64,000 bases of DNA from Kribbella sp. VKM Ac-2569. Its GTDB lineage: Bacteria; Actinomycetota; Actinomycetes; Propionibacteriales; Kribbellaceae. A program made the position numbers and the translations under genes. The stretch covers positions 124,001-188,000 of the forward strand of contig NZ_SGXJ01000006.1 in the NCBI RefSeq assembly GCF_004216905.1. The letters run 5' to 3'. Below, in pieces: positions 42,159-50,288 of the stretch (within the stretch, counting starts at the first letter, position 1; each line of letters begins with the position of its first letter). The notes below the pieces were generated by a model, which did no database searches, was not told the DNA's origin, and saw only the letters and a program-made list of their open reading frames with translations.

Positions 42159-42174
42159 CAGACGGTGTATCTCA

Positions 42175-42843
42175 TTAGGAAGGGACGACGGCCTTCAGCA
42201 CCGAGGTGAAGAAGCCCAGGCCGTCCGTGGTCGGGCCGGTCAGTGTCTCGACGGCGTGCTCCGGGTGCGGCATCAGGCCGACCACGTTGCCGCGCTCGTT
42301 GGTGATGCCGGCGATGTCGCGGTACGAGCCGTTCGGGTTGCCCAGGTAGCGGGCCACCACCCGGCCCTCACCCTCCAGCCGGTCCAGCGTCGCCTCGTCG
42401 GCGACGAACGAACCGTCCTGGTTCTTCAGCACGATGGTGATCTCGTGGTTCGCGTCGTAGTCGCTGGTCCACGCGGTGCTGTTGTTCTCGATCCGCAGCG
42501 CCTGGTCCTTGCAGACGAACTTGCGGTGGTGGTTCTTGATCAGCGCGCCGGGCAGCAGGTGCGACTCGCAGAGCACCTGGAAGCCGTTGCAGATGCCGAG
42601 CACCGGCATCCCCTCGCCGGCCCGCTTGATGATGGTCTCCATCACCGGCGCGAACCGTGAGATGGCACCGGCCCGCAGATAGTCGCCGTACGAGAAACCG
42701 CCGGGCAGGACGACCGCGTCCACGCCGTGCAGGTCCTCGTCGCCGTGCCAGAGCGCGACCGCCTCGGCACCGGCCACCGCGGCCGCGCGGCGGGCGTCGG
42801 CGTCGTCCAGCGAGCCCGGGAAGGTGACGACCCCGATCTTCAC
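42175..42843 (-). CDS. purQ: Phosphoribosylformylglycinamidine synthase glutaminase subunit PurQ
   Basis: A 222-residue class-I glutamine amidotransferase that supplies ammonia to PurL. The catalytic Cys lies in VLGICNGFQVLCE, and the His/Glu pair in GLMPHPEHAVE near the C-terminus. The opening MKIGVVTFPGSLDD and LPGGFSYGDYLRAGA are typical. The start is GTG at 42843, which overlaps the purS stop (GTGA). Downstream, 16 bp away, is the membrane-protein gene instead of purL. Confidence 0.97.
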   Translation of the reverse strand: MKIGVVTFPGSLDDADARRAAAVAGAEAVALWHGDEDLHGVDAVVLPGGFSYGDYLRAGAISRFAPVMETIIKRAGEGMPVLGICNGFQVLCESHLLPGALIKNHHRKFVCKDQALRIENNSTAWTSDYDANHEITIVLKNQDGSFVADEATLDRLEGEGRVVARYLGNPNGSYRDIAGITNERGNVVGLMPHPEHAVETLTGPTTDGLGFFTSVLKAVVPS

Positions 42844-43091
42844 TGCCCGTTCTCCACGTGCAGCGTGTAATCCTCGATCACCGGGTTCGCCAGCAGAGTG
42901 TCGGCGGCCTTCCGGATCTCGGCGACCCGTTCCTCGGTCGCCTCACCGTCCAGGGTGATCTCGAAGCGCTTTCCCTGCCGGACGTCGGCCACGCCGTCGA
43001 AGCCGAGCCGGCCGAACGCGCCGTGCACCGCCTTGCCCTGCGGGTCGAGGATCTCGGGCTTGAGCATGACGTCGACGACAACGCGAGCCAC
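42840..43091 (-). CDS. purS: Phosphoribosylformylglycinamidine synthase subunit PurS
   Basis: An 83-residue PurS, the small bridging subunit of the PurLQS complex that helps ammonia transfer from PurQ to PurL. It has the usual order VVVDVMLKPEILDPQGKAVHGAF, GFDGVADVRQGKRFEITLDG and the C-terminal PVIEDYTLHVE. The GTG start at 43091 has GGAG seven bases upstream. The gene is divergent from a PadR regulator with about 110 bp between the starts, and overlaps purQ by four bases. Confidence 0.96.
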   Translation of the reverse strand: MARVVVDVMLKPEILDPQGKAVHGAFGRLGFDGVADVRQGKRFEITLDGEATEERVAEIRKAADTLLANPVIEDYTLHVENGQ

Positions 43092-43166
43092 TGACTACTC
43101 CAGGTTCGTTGCGGGGTGACGCCTGAATCCTACCGACCACGGCGTGGATTGCCGCATCCTGGACTA

Positions 43167-43196
43167 TTCACTGAGTACATACACGCGATGTATAGT
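43167..43196 (+). promoter_or_regulatory. Leaderless promoter with embedded PadR operator
   Basis: TTCACT (43167-43172) and TATAGT (43191-43196) are separated by 18 bp. The padR-type ATG follows only seven bases after the -10, so the mRNA should start at or next to the start codon (leaderless). The spacer and -10 contain the inverted repeat ATACA-N5-TGTAT (43179-43193), similar to PadR-box palindromes, so the regulator probably represses its own operon. Confidence 0.6.
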
Positions 43197-43203
43197 TCTG
43201 GTC

Positions 43204-43722
43204 ATGGCCACTGCTGAGCTCGTCCTCGGGCTGCTGTCCGCCGGCCCGGCGCACGGGTACGACGTGAAGCGGGGCCATGACGCCTGGTTCCCGGACAGCC
43301 GGCCGCTCGCCTTCGGACAGGTGTACACGACACTTGGGCGACTGGAGCGCGACGGACTGGTCGAGGTGGTCGACAAGACGTCCGGCGGCGGACCGGACCG
43401 GACGGTCTACGCGCTGACGAGCAAAGGCCGCGACCATCTGAGCGACTGGCTCAACGACCCGGTGCCGCCGGCCTGGGGCAGCGCCGACGAGGTACTGCGG
43501 AAGCTCGTGGCAGCCATCCGGACCGGAGGCGACGCGGCGGGGTTCCTCGCCCGCCAGCGCGCCAGTCACTTGCGCCGGATCCGTGAGCTGCGGGAGACCC
43601 CGGCCGACGACGACCCGACCTCACCACTGGTCCGCGAGTACATCGTGGCCCACTTGGACGCTGATCTGCGCTGGCTGGACGGCGCACTGGACCGCATCTC
43701 CGAGCAGAGGGGGACTCGCTGA
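43204..43722 (+). CDS. PadR-family transcriptional regulator
   Basis: A 172-residue PadR protein. The winged-helix domain covers residues 1-85: LVLGLLSAGPAHGYDVKRGHDAWF, FGQVYTTLGRLERDGLVEVV and VYALTSKGRDHLSDWL. A C-terminal helical part for dimerisation follows. ATG at 43204 was chosen because it fits the family start and the leaderless promoter. Its stop overlaps the ABC ATPase start by one base (TGATG). Such PadR-ABC-permease operons usually respond to a compound that the transporter exports. Confidence 0.93.
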   Translation: MATAELVLGLLSAGPAHGYDVKRGHDAWFPDSRPLAFGQVYTTLGRLERDGLVEVVDKTSGGGPDRTVYALTSKGRDHLSDWLNDPVPPAWGSADEVLRKLVAAIRTGGDAAGFLARQRASHLRRIRELRETPADDDPTSPLVREYIVAHLDADLRWLDGALDRISEQRGTR

Positions 43723-44396
43723 TGAATGCTGCTCTGGAACTGGAACGAATCGAGTACGCCTACCGACGGAACACGGCCCTCCGCGGCGTCAGCCTGCAAC
43801 TCAAGCCCGGCGAAGTCGTCGCGGTGACCGGTGCGAGCGGATGCGGCAAGTCGACTCTGCTGCACTGCGCGGCCGGCATCCTCACCCCGGACGCCGGTGC
43901 TGTGCACGTGGACGGCCAGGACCTGGCTGCTCTGCCGGAGGAGCAGCGTGCGGCGCTTCGACGTACGAAGGTCGGCATCGTGCTGCAGTTCGGTCAACTG
44001 GTGCCGGATCTGCCACTGGTCGATAACGTGGCGCTGCCGCTCCTACTGGGTGGCCATGAGCGCGGTGAAGCACACAAGGCCGCGATGAACTGGCTGGACC
44101 AGGTGGGCATCGCCGACGACGCTGACGCGGTTCCGGGCGAGCTGTCCGGCGGCCAGACGCAGCGTGCTGCAGTAGCGCGCGCACTGGTCACCGGTCCGTC
44201 CGTAGTACTCGCCGACGAGCCCACCGGCAGCCTGGACAGTCGGGCCGGCCAGGAGCTGCTCGACGTACTGCTGGAGGCTGCCCGCTACCGCGGCGCTGCT
44301 CTGCTCATGGTGACCCATGACAACCTGGTGGCAGCGTCAGCAAACCGCGAGATCCGGCTGCGCGACGGCCTGATCCAGCACGAGGTGTCGCTCTGA
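43722..44396 (+). CDS. ABC transporter ATP-binding protein (LolD/MacB type)
   Basis: A 224-residue ATPase. The Walker A motif is GASGCGKSTLL (about residues 36-46), the Q-loop is in VGIVLQFGQLV, the signature is LSGGQTQRAAVARAL and the Walker B is SVVLADEPTGSLDS. It is of the LolD/FtsE/MacB class that drives FtsX-like permeases. It overlaps the regulator upstream and the permease downstream by one base each (TGATG), a sign of fixed stoichiometry. Probably part of an export or membrane-stress system; substrate unknown. Confidence 0.95.
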   Translation: MNAALELERIEYAYRRNTALRGVSLQLKPGEVVAVTGASGCGKSTLLHCAAGILTPDAGAVHVDGQDLAALPEEQRAALRRTKVGIVLQFGQLVPDLPLVDNVALPLLLGGHERGEAHKAAMNWLDQVGIADDADAVPGELSGGQTQRAAVARALVTGPSVVLADEPTGSLDSRAGQELLDVLLEAARYRGAALLMVTHDNLVAASANREIRLRDGLIQHEVSL

Positions 44397-45718
44397 TGAC
44401 GCTCGAGACGCTGGTGCAGCTGGCGCGTTCACGGACCCCGGCCGACCGCAGCCGGGTCCAGCTGGCCACTGCAGCACTCGCACTCAGTGGAGCCCTGCTG
44501 CTCGGCGCGCTGCGCATCGCCCGCCTGGGCAAAGGTGAGCTGGGCAACGATGTCTACAGCAACTACGTCGCCGAGAGCGGCCTCCGCTCCGGGCTGATCG
44601 CGATCCTGATCATCCTGGCCGCACTCACCGGAGGCCTGGCGGTCCAAGCCTTACGACTGGGTACGGCGGCCCGCGAGCGGCGACTGACTGCGCTACGCCT
44701 GGCAGGTGCCTCCCGGAAGCAGCTACGACAGCTGACCGTCACCGACGCGGCCATCGCCGGTCTGGCCGGTGGACTGCTCGCTGGACCTGCCTACCTGATC
44801 CTCAGCCTGCTTTTCGGTGCACTGCCCCTGATGGCTCGGGTCCTGCCCGGTGCAGAGCTGATGGACGCGGTTCTGTGGATTCCGGTGGTGGTGATGATGA
44901 CGGCGGCCGGCGCGGTGATCGGAAGCCTCCTGCACCGAGATGGGCCCGTCTCGCGGCAACCACAGTCCGCGGCGCAGCGTCGTACCGGCATCATCGCTGG
45001 ACCGGTACTGATCGCGCTCGGCCTGCTCGCCTCGCCCTACACGGGCTACGTGGGCTCCACGGTCCTGCTCGCCGGCCTGGCGCTCTTCTTCCTCAGCACC
45101 TCCGGAGTCTGGATCCACCGGTTGGGGCGGCGGCTGCAGCGGTCAGGCGACCCGGCCAACCTGCTCACCGGTCTCCGGCTGGTGACCGACTCCCGGCCCG
45201 CCTCCCGGATCTGCATGCTGCTGGGCTGCTGCGGCTTCCTCGTCGGCACTATGGCCAACGGGATCGCCAGCATCGTCTCCGACGACATGGTGGCGTCTCC
45301 GACGTTCTACACAACCGGTTTCGGGCTGACGATCGCCGGCCTCGTTCTGGTCGTGCTGACCGCGATGGCCGCGCTCATCGTCGGTGTCGCGGACCAACTG
45401 GTCGACCAGCGTCGCCAGTTCGCCAGCCTGACCGCGCTAGGGGTGGACCTACCGTTCCTCCGCCGGGTCATTCGCCGCCAACTGACCGTCGTCGCGGCTC
45501 CCGCGTTGGCCGTCGGTCTGCTGTTCGGCACGGTGATCGGCATCAACCGAGTAGCCGGCGGCGCGGTCGTGCCGTTCGATCCGGGGACGCTGCTGCTCGC
45601 GGCGATCCTGACGATCGCAGGCTGGCTCCTCGGTCACCTCGGCGGCGCCGCCGCCGGTTTCCTGCTTCGCAACCAACTGCGGGACGCACTCGATCCCGAG
45701 AATCTGAGGGCGGCCTGA
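44396..45718 (+). CDS. FtsX-like ABC transporter permease
   Basis: A 440-residue permease with about eight hydrophobic segments: one at the N-terminus, three around residues 55-175, three around 200-310, and the rest near the C-terminus. The cytoplasmic loops RRLTALRLAGASRKQLRQL and RRQFASLTALGVDLPFLRRV are the FtsX/MacB coupling elements that contact the ATPase. The large extracytoplasmic domain of MacB is absent, so this is the compact form found in bacteriocin or antimicrobial-peptide resistance exporters. It is joined to its neighbours by one-base overlaps. Confidence 0.9.
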   Translation: MTLETLVQLARSRTPADRSRVQLATAALALSGALLLGALRIARLGKGELGNDVYSNYVAESGLRSGLIAILIILAALTGGLAVQALRLGTAARERRLTALRLAGASRKQLRQLTVTDAAIAGLAGGLLAGPAYLILSLLFGALPLMARVLPGAELMDAVLWIPVVVMMTAAGAVIGSLLHRDGPVSRQPQSAAQRRTGIIAGPVLIALGLLASPYTGYVGSTVLLAGLALFFLSTSGVWIHRLGRRLQRSGDPANLLTGLRLVTDSRPASRICMLLGCCGFLVGTMANGIASIVSDDMVASPTFYTTGFGLTIAGLVLVVLTAMAALIVGVADQLVDQRRQFASLTALGVDLPFLRRVIRRQLTVVAAPALAVGLLFGTVIGINRVAGGAVVPFDPGTLLLAAILTIAGWLLGHLGGAAAGFLLRNQLRDALDPENLRAA

Positions 45719-46338
45719 TGACCTCGACACCTTTGGCGGTCCGACCCGCGTTGCTGCTCGGGGTACCGAACCAGATCACGCTGGTCCGGACCGTGATCGC
45801 GATGGCGCTCGCCACCTACGCGTTCAGCACCGGCGATCTGCTGTGGCTGGTGATCGGGTACGTCGCCTACTGGTTCGGCGACAGTCTCGACGGCTGGGTG
45901 GCTCGCCGCCGGAACGAGGAGTCGCTGTCCGGGGCGGTGTTCGACATCGTCTGCGACCGGGCCTGCTCGTTCCTGCTGGCGGCCGCCTTCATGGCGACGT
46001 ACCCGGACACGATCGGGCCGCTGGCGATCTACCTGGCGCAGTTCGGCGTACTGGACACCATGCTGACGTTCTCGTTCCTGCTCTGGCCGTGGATGCTCAG
46101 CCCGAACTACTTCTACAAGGTGGACCGGCCGATCTACATGTGGAACTGGTCCAAGCCCGCCAAGGCGATGAACACCGGCGCCGTGGTGGTCTCGCTGGTC
46201 GTCGCCGGCCAGACCGGAGCCGACTGGCTGCCGTACGCAGTCGCCATCGCGGCCCTCGCGGTCAAGATCGTCTCGTCCTACCGGCTGATCCAGATCCTCT
46301 GCGGACGCCAGGCCGCCGCCCCGGGAGAGCCACGATGA
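45718..46338 (+). CDS. CDP-alcohol phosphatidyltransferase family protein
   Basis: A 206-residue membrane enzyme that transfers a phosphoalcohol from CDP-diacylglycerol or a related CDP-alcohol. The catalytic signature D-x2-DG-x2-AR-x8-G-x3-D-x3-D is complete (DSLDGWVARR, GAVFDIVCDR, about residues 60-85). About five hydrophobic segments are visible. The class includes PgsA, PssA and inositol-phosphate synthases; the acceptor cannot be chosen from sequence. The ATG overlaps the FtsX-like permease stop by one base, so a lipid-synthesis enzyme belongs to the PadR-controlled export operon, which hints at membrane remodelling. Confidence 0.9.
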   Translation: MTSTPLAVRPALLLGVPNQITLVRTVIAMALATYAFSTGDLLWLVIGYVAYWFGDSLDGWVARRRNEESLSGAVFDIVCDRACSFLLAAAFMATYPDTIGPLAIYLAQFGVLDTMLTFSFLLWPWMLSPNYFYKVDRPIYMWNWSKPAKAMNTGAVVVSLVVAGQTGADWLPYAVAIAALAVKIVSSYRLIQILCGRQAAAPGEPR

Positions 46339-46420
46339 TTACCCGATGTGACCCTGATCCCTCCCCCAACAGGGGCCGAGATCCGTGGCGGTGGCCGTGA
46401 TCGCGCTTAGCCTCGGAGTT

Positions 46421-46909
46421 ATGTGGGTGTGGCAACTGGTGGTTGCGGTGGGCTTCGGGATCGGGTCCGCCGTCGTACCGTTCGTGAACGCCGAGGCGTA
46501 CGTGCTCGGCGTCGGTGTCACCGGTGCCCTGAACCCGATCGTCGCCGCGAGCGGCATCGCCGTCGGCCAGACCATCGGCAAGGTCGCGATGTTCCTCGCC
46601 GTCCGGTACCGCCCCGGCTACGCGGCCCGCAAGACCAAGGAACCGAAACCGGTCGACCTGGACACCCGCTGGGGCCGCTTCGTCCAGCGCAACCGCGACC
46701 TGAGCAAGCGGCTCCTGGACGCGATGAGCGACAGCCGCTGGGGCATCCCGGTCACGTTGCTGAGCGCGTTCGTCGGCGTCCCGCCGCTGTACGGCGTCGC
46801 GCTGATCGGCGGCGCCTCGCGGATGAAGACCGTCGTCTTCACGCTGTCGGTCCTGGTCGGCCGCAGCGCCCGCTTCATCCTGCTGGCGCTGGGCATCAGC
46901 GCGATCTAG
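46421..46909 (+). CDS. Small VTT/DedA-like membrane protein
   Basis: A 162-residue protein with a hydrophobic N-terminus (WQLVVAVGFGIGSAVVPFVNAEAYVLG), a second segment with small residues (NPIVAASGIAVGQTIGKVAMFLAVRYRPG), a polar middle, and a C-terminal block IPVTLLSAFVGVPPLYGVALIGGASRM followed by FTLSVLVGRSARFILLAL. The order and G-x-x-G-x pattern are those of the VTT (DedA/SNARE-associated) domain, thought to scramble lipids. ATG at 46421 has CGGAG before it; GTG at 46385 would add 12 residues. It is 82 bp after the CDP-alcohol phosphotransferase and ends tail to tail with purC (shared stop bases). Confidence 0.78.
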   Translation: MWVWQLVVAVGFGIGSAVVPFVNAEAYVLGVGVTGALNPIVAASGIAVGQTIGKVAMFLAVRYRPGYAARKTKEPKPVDLDTRWGRFVQRNRDLSKRLLDAMSDSRWGIPVTLLSAFVGVPPLYGVALIGGASRMKTVVFTLSVLVGRSARFILLALGISAI

Positions 46910-47781
46910 GCGTCGAACTTCCGCCCGGTCAGCTGCTCGTACGCCGCGATGTACGACGACCTGGTCCGCTCGACGACCTCGTCGGTCAACGGCGGTGGCG
47001 CCTCACCGGATGTGCGGTCCCAGCCGGACTCGAACTGCAGCCAGTCCCGGATGATCTGCTTGTCGTACGACGGCTGCGGCTTGCCCGGCGCCCACTGGTC
47101 GGCCGGCCAGAAGCGGCTCGAATCCGGTGTCAGCACCTCGTCGGCGAGCACGAGCGTCCCGTCCGCGCGGGCACCGAACTCGAACTTCGTGTCGGCCAGG
47201 ATGATCCCGCGCTCCTCGGCCATCGCCCGCGCCGTCGTGTAGATCTCGAGCGTGGTGTCCCGCAGGGCAGCCGCCGTGTCCGCGCCGACGGTCGCGACCA
47301 CCACGTCGTACGACACGTTCTCGTCGTGCTCGCCGAGCGCGGCCTTCGTGGCCGGCGTGAAGATCGGGGTGTCGAAGCGCGAGCCCTCGACCAGGCCGCC
47401 CGGCAGCGGGATCCCGCAGACCGCGCCGGTGGCGTTGTAATCGAGCAGGCCGGTGCCGCTCAGGTACCCGCGGGCCACGCACTCCACCGGGTAGATCGCG
47501 AGCTTCTCGCACACCACGGCCCGCCCGGCGACCTCGGCCGGCACGTCCGTGGAGATGATGTGGTTCGGCACGTCCAGCTGCTCGAACCACCACAGGCTCA
47601 TCGCGGTGAGCACCTTCCCCTTGTCGGGGATCGGCGTCTCCAGGATCCAGTCGAACGCGCTCTGCCGGTCGCTAGCGACCATCAGCAGGTCGCCGGACTC
47701 GAGCTCGTACAGATCCCGGACCTTGCCGGAGTGGAGGTGCTTCGCACCAGGAATCTCGGGCGCCTGCGGAGGTGTGGTCAC
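46906..47781 (-). CDS. purC: Phosphoribosylaminoimidazole-succinocarboxamide synthase PurC
   Basis: A 291-residue SAICAR synthetase, which joins aspartate to CAIR in purine synthesis. Typical blocks are HLHSGKVRDLYEL (P-loop-like ATP site, near residue 15), VASDRQSAFDWILETPIPDKG, VECVARGYLSGTG and LADEVLTPDSSRFWPADQW. The start is GTG at 47781. It stands alone between convergent and same-strand genes; 22 bp upstream is the FAD monooxygenase stop, so it may be read through from that promoter. Confidence 0.97.
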   Translation of the reverse strand: MTTPPQAPEIPGAKHLHSGKVRDLYELESGDLLMVASDRQSAFDWILETPIPDKGKVLTAMSLWWFEQLDVPNHIISTDVPAEVAGRAVVCEKLAIYPVECVARGYLSGTGLLDYNATGAVCGIPLPGGLVEGSRFDTPIFTPATKAALGEHDENVSYDVVVATVGADTAAALRDTTLEIYTTARAMAEERGIILADTKFEFGARADGTLVLADEVLTPDSSRFWPADQWAPGKPQPSYDKQIIRDWLQFESGWDRTSGEAPPPLTDEVVERTRSSYIAAYEQLTGRKFDA

Positions 47782-47802
47782 AGGCCAGATTGTTCCATCC
47801 GC

Positions 47803-48864
47803 CTACTTGCGGGCCCGCAGGGCCACCAGCTTCCCGCCGACGGCGAGCAAGGCGTCACGGATCGTGCAGAGCACTGGGTTCTCCGTCTGGCCCACACGGC
47901 CGACGCTGCGAGAGCGCTTCACCAGCTTGGTCGTCGCGGGCCGCCGTTCGGCGTCGTACGCCGTCAGCGCCGCCGGCAGATCGCTGGTCCGTCCGAGGTG
48001 GCGCGCCAGCGCGCCGGCGTCCTCGATCGCGGAGCAGGCGCCGCGGCCAAGGTTCGGCGTCATCGCGTGCGCCGCGTCCCCGAGCAGCACCACCCTCCCC
48101 TGCACGAACGGCACCAGCGGCAACGTCAGGTCGTAGATGTCGTTCTGCAGGATCTTCTCGCTGCCCGCGATCAACCGCGGCAGCGGATCGTGCCAGCTCT
48201 CGAACACGGTCGGCTCGCTCTTCGTGCCGGCCGGCTGGTTCGCGGTCGCGTACCAGTAGAACCGCCCGTCGATCAGCCGCGCGAATCCGAACAGTTGCCC
48301 GCGGCCCCAAGTCTCGCCGCCACCGTCGTCGAGGTCCACGTCCGCGATCCCGCGGTACGCCGTGAACCCGGAGTACCGCGGTCCTGCGTACTGCGGATAC
48401 AGCGCTCCACGCACCGCGCTCCGGATCCCGTCAGCCGCCACCAGCAGCTCCGCCCGCAGCTCACCGTTGACCGTGACACCATGCGAATCCTGCGTCACCG
48501 TCCGTACGTCGTACCCGGTCCGGACCGTCACCGCCGGACCGAACTCGGCCGTGATCAGGTCGTGGAGCTGCGCGCGATGGATCATCACCGGGAGCTCCAT
48601 GCCCAGATCGGCCGCGCCGACCACCCAGCGGCCGTCGGGTTTACGCATCCCGGCCGGCTTGGACTGCACCGACGCCTTCTCGACGCCCTTGACCCCGAGT
48701 TCCTCGAGCACGGCGACCGCCGACGGCCAGACCGAGATACCGGCCCCAACCTCACCCAGCTCCGGAGCACGCTCCAGGACTGTGACCTGCCAGCCGCGCC
48801 GTTGCAGCGCGACAGCAGCCATGACCCCTCCGATACCCGCCCCGACCACGATCGCCGTACTCAT
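47803..48864 (-). CDS. FAD-dependent monooxygenase (PHBH-like)
   Basis: A 353-residue flavoprotein hydroxylase. The N-terminal FAD motif is VVGAGIGGVMAAVALQRRGW (residues 6-25), the DG motif is AADGIRSAVRG (about 148-158), and the GD motif is VVLLGDAAHAMTPNLGRGA (about 270-288). These enzymes hydroxylate aromatic or other small substrates with NAD(P)H and O2. A TetR regulator is divergently transcribed with a perfect palindrome between the two. On the minus strand TAGAGT ends seven bases before the ATG at 48864, so the mRNA is probably leaderless. Substrate unknown. Confidence 0.93.
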   Translation of the reverse strand: MSTAIVVGAGIGGVMAAVALQRRGWQVTVLERAPELGEVGAGISVWPSAVAVLEELGVKGVEKASVQSKPAGMRKPDGRWVVGAADLGMELPVMIHRAQLHDLITAEFGPAVTVRTGYDVRTVTQDSHGVTVNGELRAELLVAADGIRSAVRGALYPQYAGPRYSGFTAYRGIADVDLDDGGGETWGRGQLFGFARLIDGRFYWYATANQPAGTKSEPTVFESWHDPLPRLIAGSEKILQNDIYDLTLPLVPFVQGRVVLLGDAAHAMTPNLGRGACSAIEDAGALARHLGRTSDLPAALTAYDAERRPATTKLVKRSRSVGRVGQTENPVLCTIRDALLAVGGKLVALRARK

Positions 48865-48871
48865 GACACCG

Positions 48872-48889
48872 ACTCTACATCTGTAGAGT
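48872..48889. promoter_or_regulatory. Perfect 18-bp palindrome, shared operator of TetR and monooxygenase genes
   Basis: ACTCTACA-TC-TGTAGAGT has no mismatch. Each arm contains TAGAGT, a fair -10 element, one facing each direction, so the operator also carries a promoter element for both divergent genes. A TetR dimer bound here would shut both promoters. Confidence 0.75.
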
Positions 48890-48917
48890 TCGGCTGGGAA
48901 GTGCGAGACTGTGCGAC

Positions 48918-49496
48918 GTGACGAAGGAGGCTCCGCGGGGTGCGGATCGGCAGGACGCCATCGCGGACGCGGCGATCCATCTCGTCGCGACCCGCGGACT
49001 GCGCGGGCTGACGCACCGCGCCGTCGACGCCGAGGCGGGCCTGCCGCCCGGCTCCACGTCGTACTACCTGCGGACGCGGAACGCCCTGCTCACCGCGTGC
49101 GTGAGCCGGATGCTCACCCGGGACGTGGCCGGGATGCCGCCGCCCGGGGCGGATCCGGTCGAGCTGATGGTGGCGATGACGGCGGGCCTCGCGCAAGACC
49201 GGCCGGACGACCTGGTCGCGCGGTACGAGTTGTCGCTGGAGGCGAGCCGTCAGCCGGAACTGCGGACCGCGATCGACGAAGGCGGACGGCAGCTGCGGGC
49301 GATGCTCACGCAGTTGCTGGCCGGTCTCGGCGTACCCGATCCGGAGGCGGCGGCGTGGCCGGTCGCCGCGATGCTGGACGGACTGATGTACGACCGGGTC
49401 GCCGGGACCGGAACAACGCTCTCACCAGAAGCGTTCGAGGCCGCCGTACGACGCTCTGTCACGGCGCTGATCGCCGGACTCAGAGACGGTCCGTGA
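48918..49496 (+). CDS. TetR-family transcriptional regulator
   Basis: A 192-residue TetR protein. The DNA-binding domain covers residues about 8-55 (RQDAIADAAIHLVATRGLRGLTHRAVDAEAGLPPGSTSYYLRT). The ligand domain (TRNALLTACVSRML onwards) has the usual helical pattern. The start is GTG at 48918; no ribosome site precedes it. Its operator is probably the palindrome at 48872-48889. It likely controls the divergent FAD monooxygenase and itself in response to that enzyme's substrate. The 3' end overlaps the convergent membrane-protein gene by 17 bp. Confidence 0.93.
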   Translation: MTKEAPRGADRQDAIADAAIHLVATRGLRGLTHRAVDAEAGLPPGSTSYYLRTRNALLTACVSRMLTRDVAGMPPPGADPVELMVAMTAGLAQDRPDDLVARYELSLEASRQPELRTAIDEGGRQLRAMLTQLLAGLGVPDPEAAAWPVAAMLDGLMYDRVAGTGTTLSPEAFEAAVRRSVTALIAGLRDGP

Positions 49497-49902
49497 CCGC
49501 GACGAACGTGAAATAGCCGACGCCGATCAGCATGCCCACGTGGCCGAGGACGGACAGGCCGGCGCCGGAACCCCAGGCGTCACTCTGCGCATCCTCGGAG
49601 TGTTTGCCGGCGCTCGGCAGCCAACGGGCCAGAAGCAACAATCCGATGACCGTCAGCAACCACCAACCGGCAAGTATGACCAGAGCGATCTCGCGCCGAC
49701 CGGTGACCAGGGCAACGACCCAGCCGATCAGCGTGATCACTCCGACCACGGTGTGCAGCCGTATCAGCGTTGCTGAGTACCCGTGCCGGCCGGCGCCGTG
49801 ACCGGTGCCGTCGACAACAGTCCCACCGAGCCGGACGCGCGTGATCAGTACGACGACCGCGCCGAGCGCGGTCAGGAACCAAGTGACGTTCGACCATTCC
49901 AC
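49480..49902 (-). CDS. Small four-helix membrane protein of unknown function
   Basis: A 140-residue membrane protein with four hydrophobic segments: VTWFLTALGAVVVLITRV, LHTVVGVITLIGWVVALVTG, IALVILAGWWLLTVIGLLLLARWL and GLSVLGHVGMLIGVGYFTFVAV. The second segment carries a histidine and the fourth another, but no family is recognised with confidence. The start is GTG at 49902, preceded by AAGGA seven bases away; a longer frame from 49941 adds a polar stretch without a ribosome site. It lies between the convergent TetR gene and a glycosyltransferase operon. Confidence 0.65.
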   Translation of the reverse strand: MEWSNVTWFLTALGAVVVLITRVRLGGTVVDGTGHGAGRHGYSATLIRLHTVVGVITLIGWVVALVTGRREIALVILAGWWLLTVIGLLLLARWLPSAGKHSEDAQSDAWGSGAGLSVLGHVGMLIGVGYFTFVAVTDRL

Positions 49903-49997
49903 GCACCGATCCTTACCCCTCCCGGTGCGCAAGTGAACCATTCAGCGTGTCGTCTCGTCCTTGACGCTCGTCCAGAATGGTCGGTGGGGCACTCGGG

Positions 49998-50288
49998 TCA
50001 GCGGTTCGGGGGTGTGGCTTGCCCGGTGCCTTGGCCGTTGCCCTGGGGGAACCCGCCGGGGCCGCCGAACTGGCCCTGCTGGTTGCTCGTGCCGTCCCAC
50101 GAGTGCCCGACCGCCATCCCGCCGAGGAAAGCCAGCACGGCAAGGATCGAACCGGCCCCAGCAAGCACCAGATTGCTAGGCCGACCACCCTTCGTAACCT
50201 CCGGCTCCTGAGCCGGCGGGGTGGCCGGGTTGCTCTGGGCGGCCTGTGCAGCCTGGAACTGGGCTTCTGTGGACTGTGTCATCTTCAT
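49998..50288 (-). CDS. Small single-pass membrane protein at the end of the glycosyltransferase operon
   Basis: A 96-residue protein: a Gln/Ala-rich cytoplasmic N-terminus (EAQFQAAQAAQSNPATPPAQEPE), one membrane helix (LVLAGAGSILAVLAFLGGMAVG, about residues 41-62), and a Gly/Gln-rich outside tail (QGQFGGPGGFPQGNGQGTGQ). Its ATG overlaps the stop of the GT39-type gene by four bases. The tail is similar in composition to the Gly-rich insert of that protein, so the two may interact or share an acceptor function; inferred only. Confidence 0.65.
   Translation of the reverse strand: MKMTQSTEAQFQAAQAAQSNPATPPAQEPEVTKGGRPSNLVLAGAGSILAVLAFLGGMAVGHSWDGTSNQQGQFGGPGGFPQGNGQGTGQATPPNR

Noticed and set aside
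46423..48921. An 832-codon plus-strand frame opposite purC and the FAD monooxygenase
   Set aside because: Both minus-strand genes have full sets of motifs, and the plus frame is His/Arg/Asp-rich with no recognisable domain.
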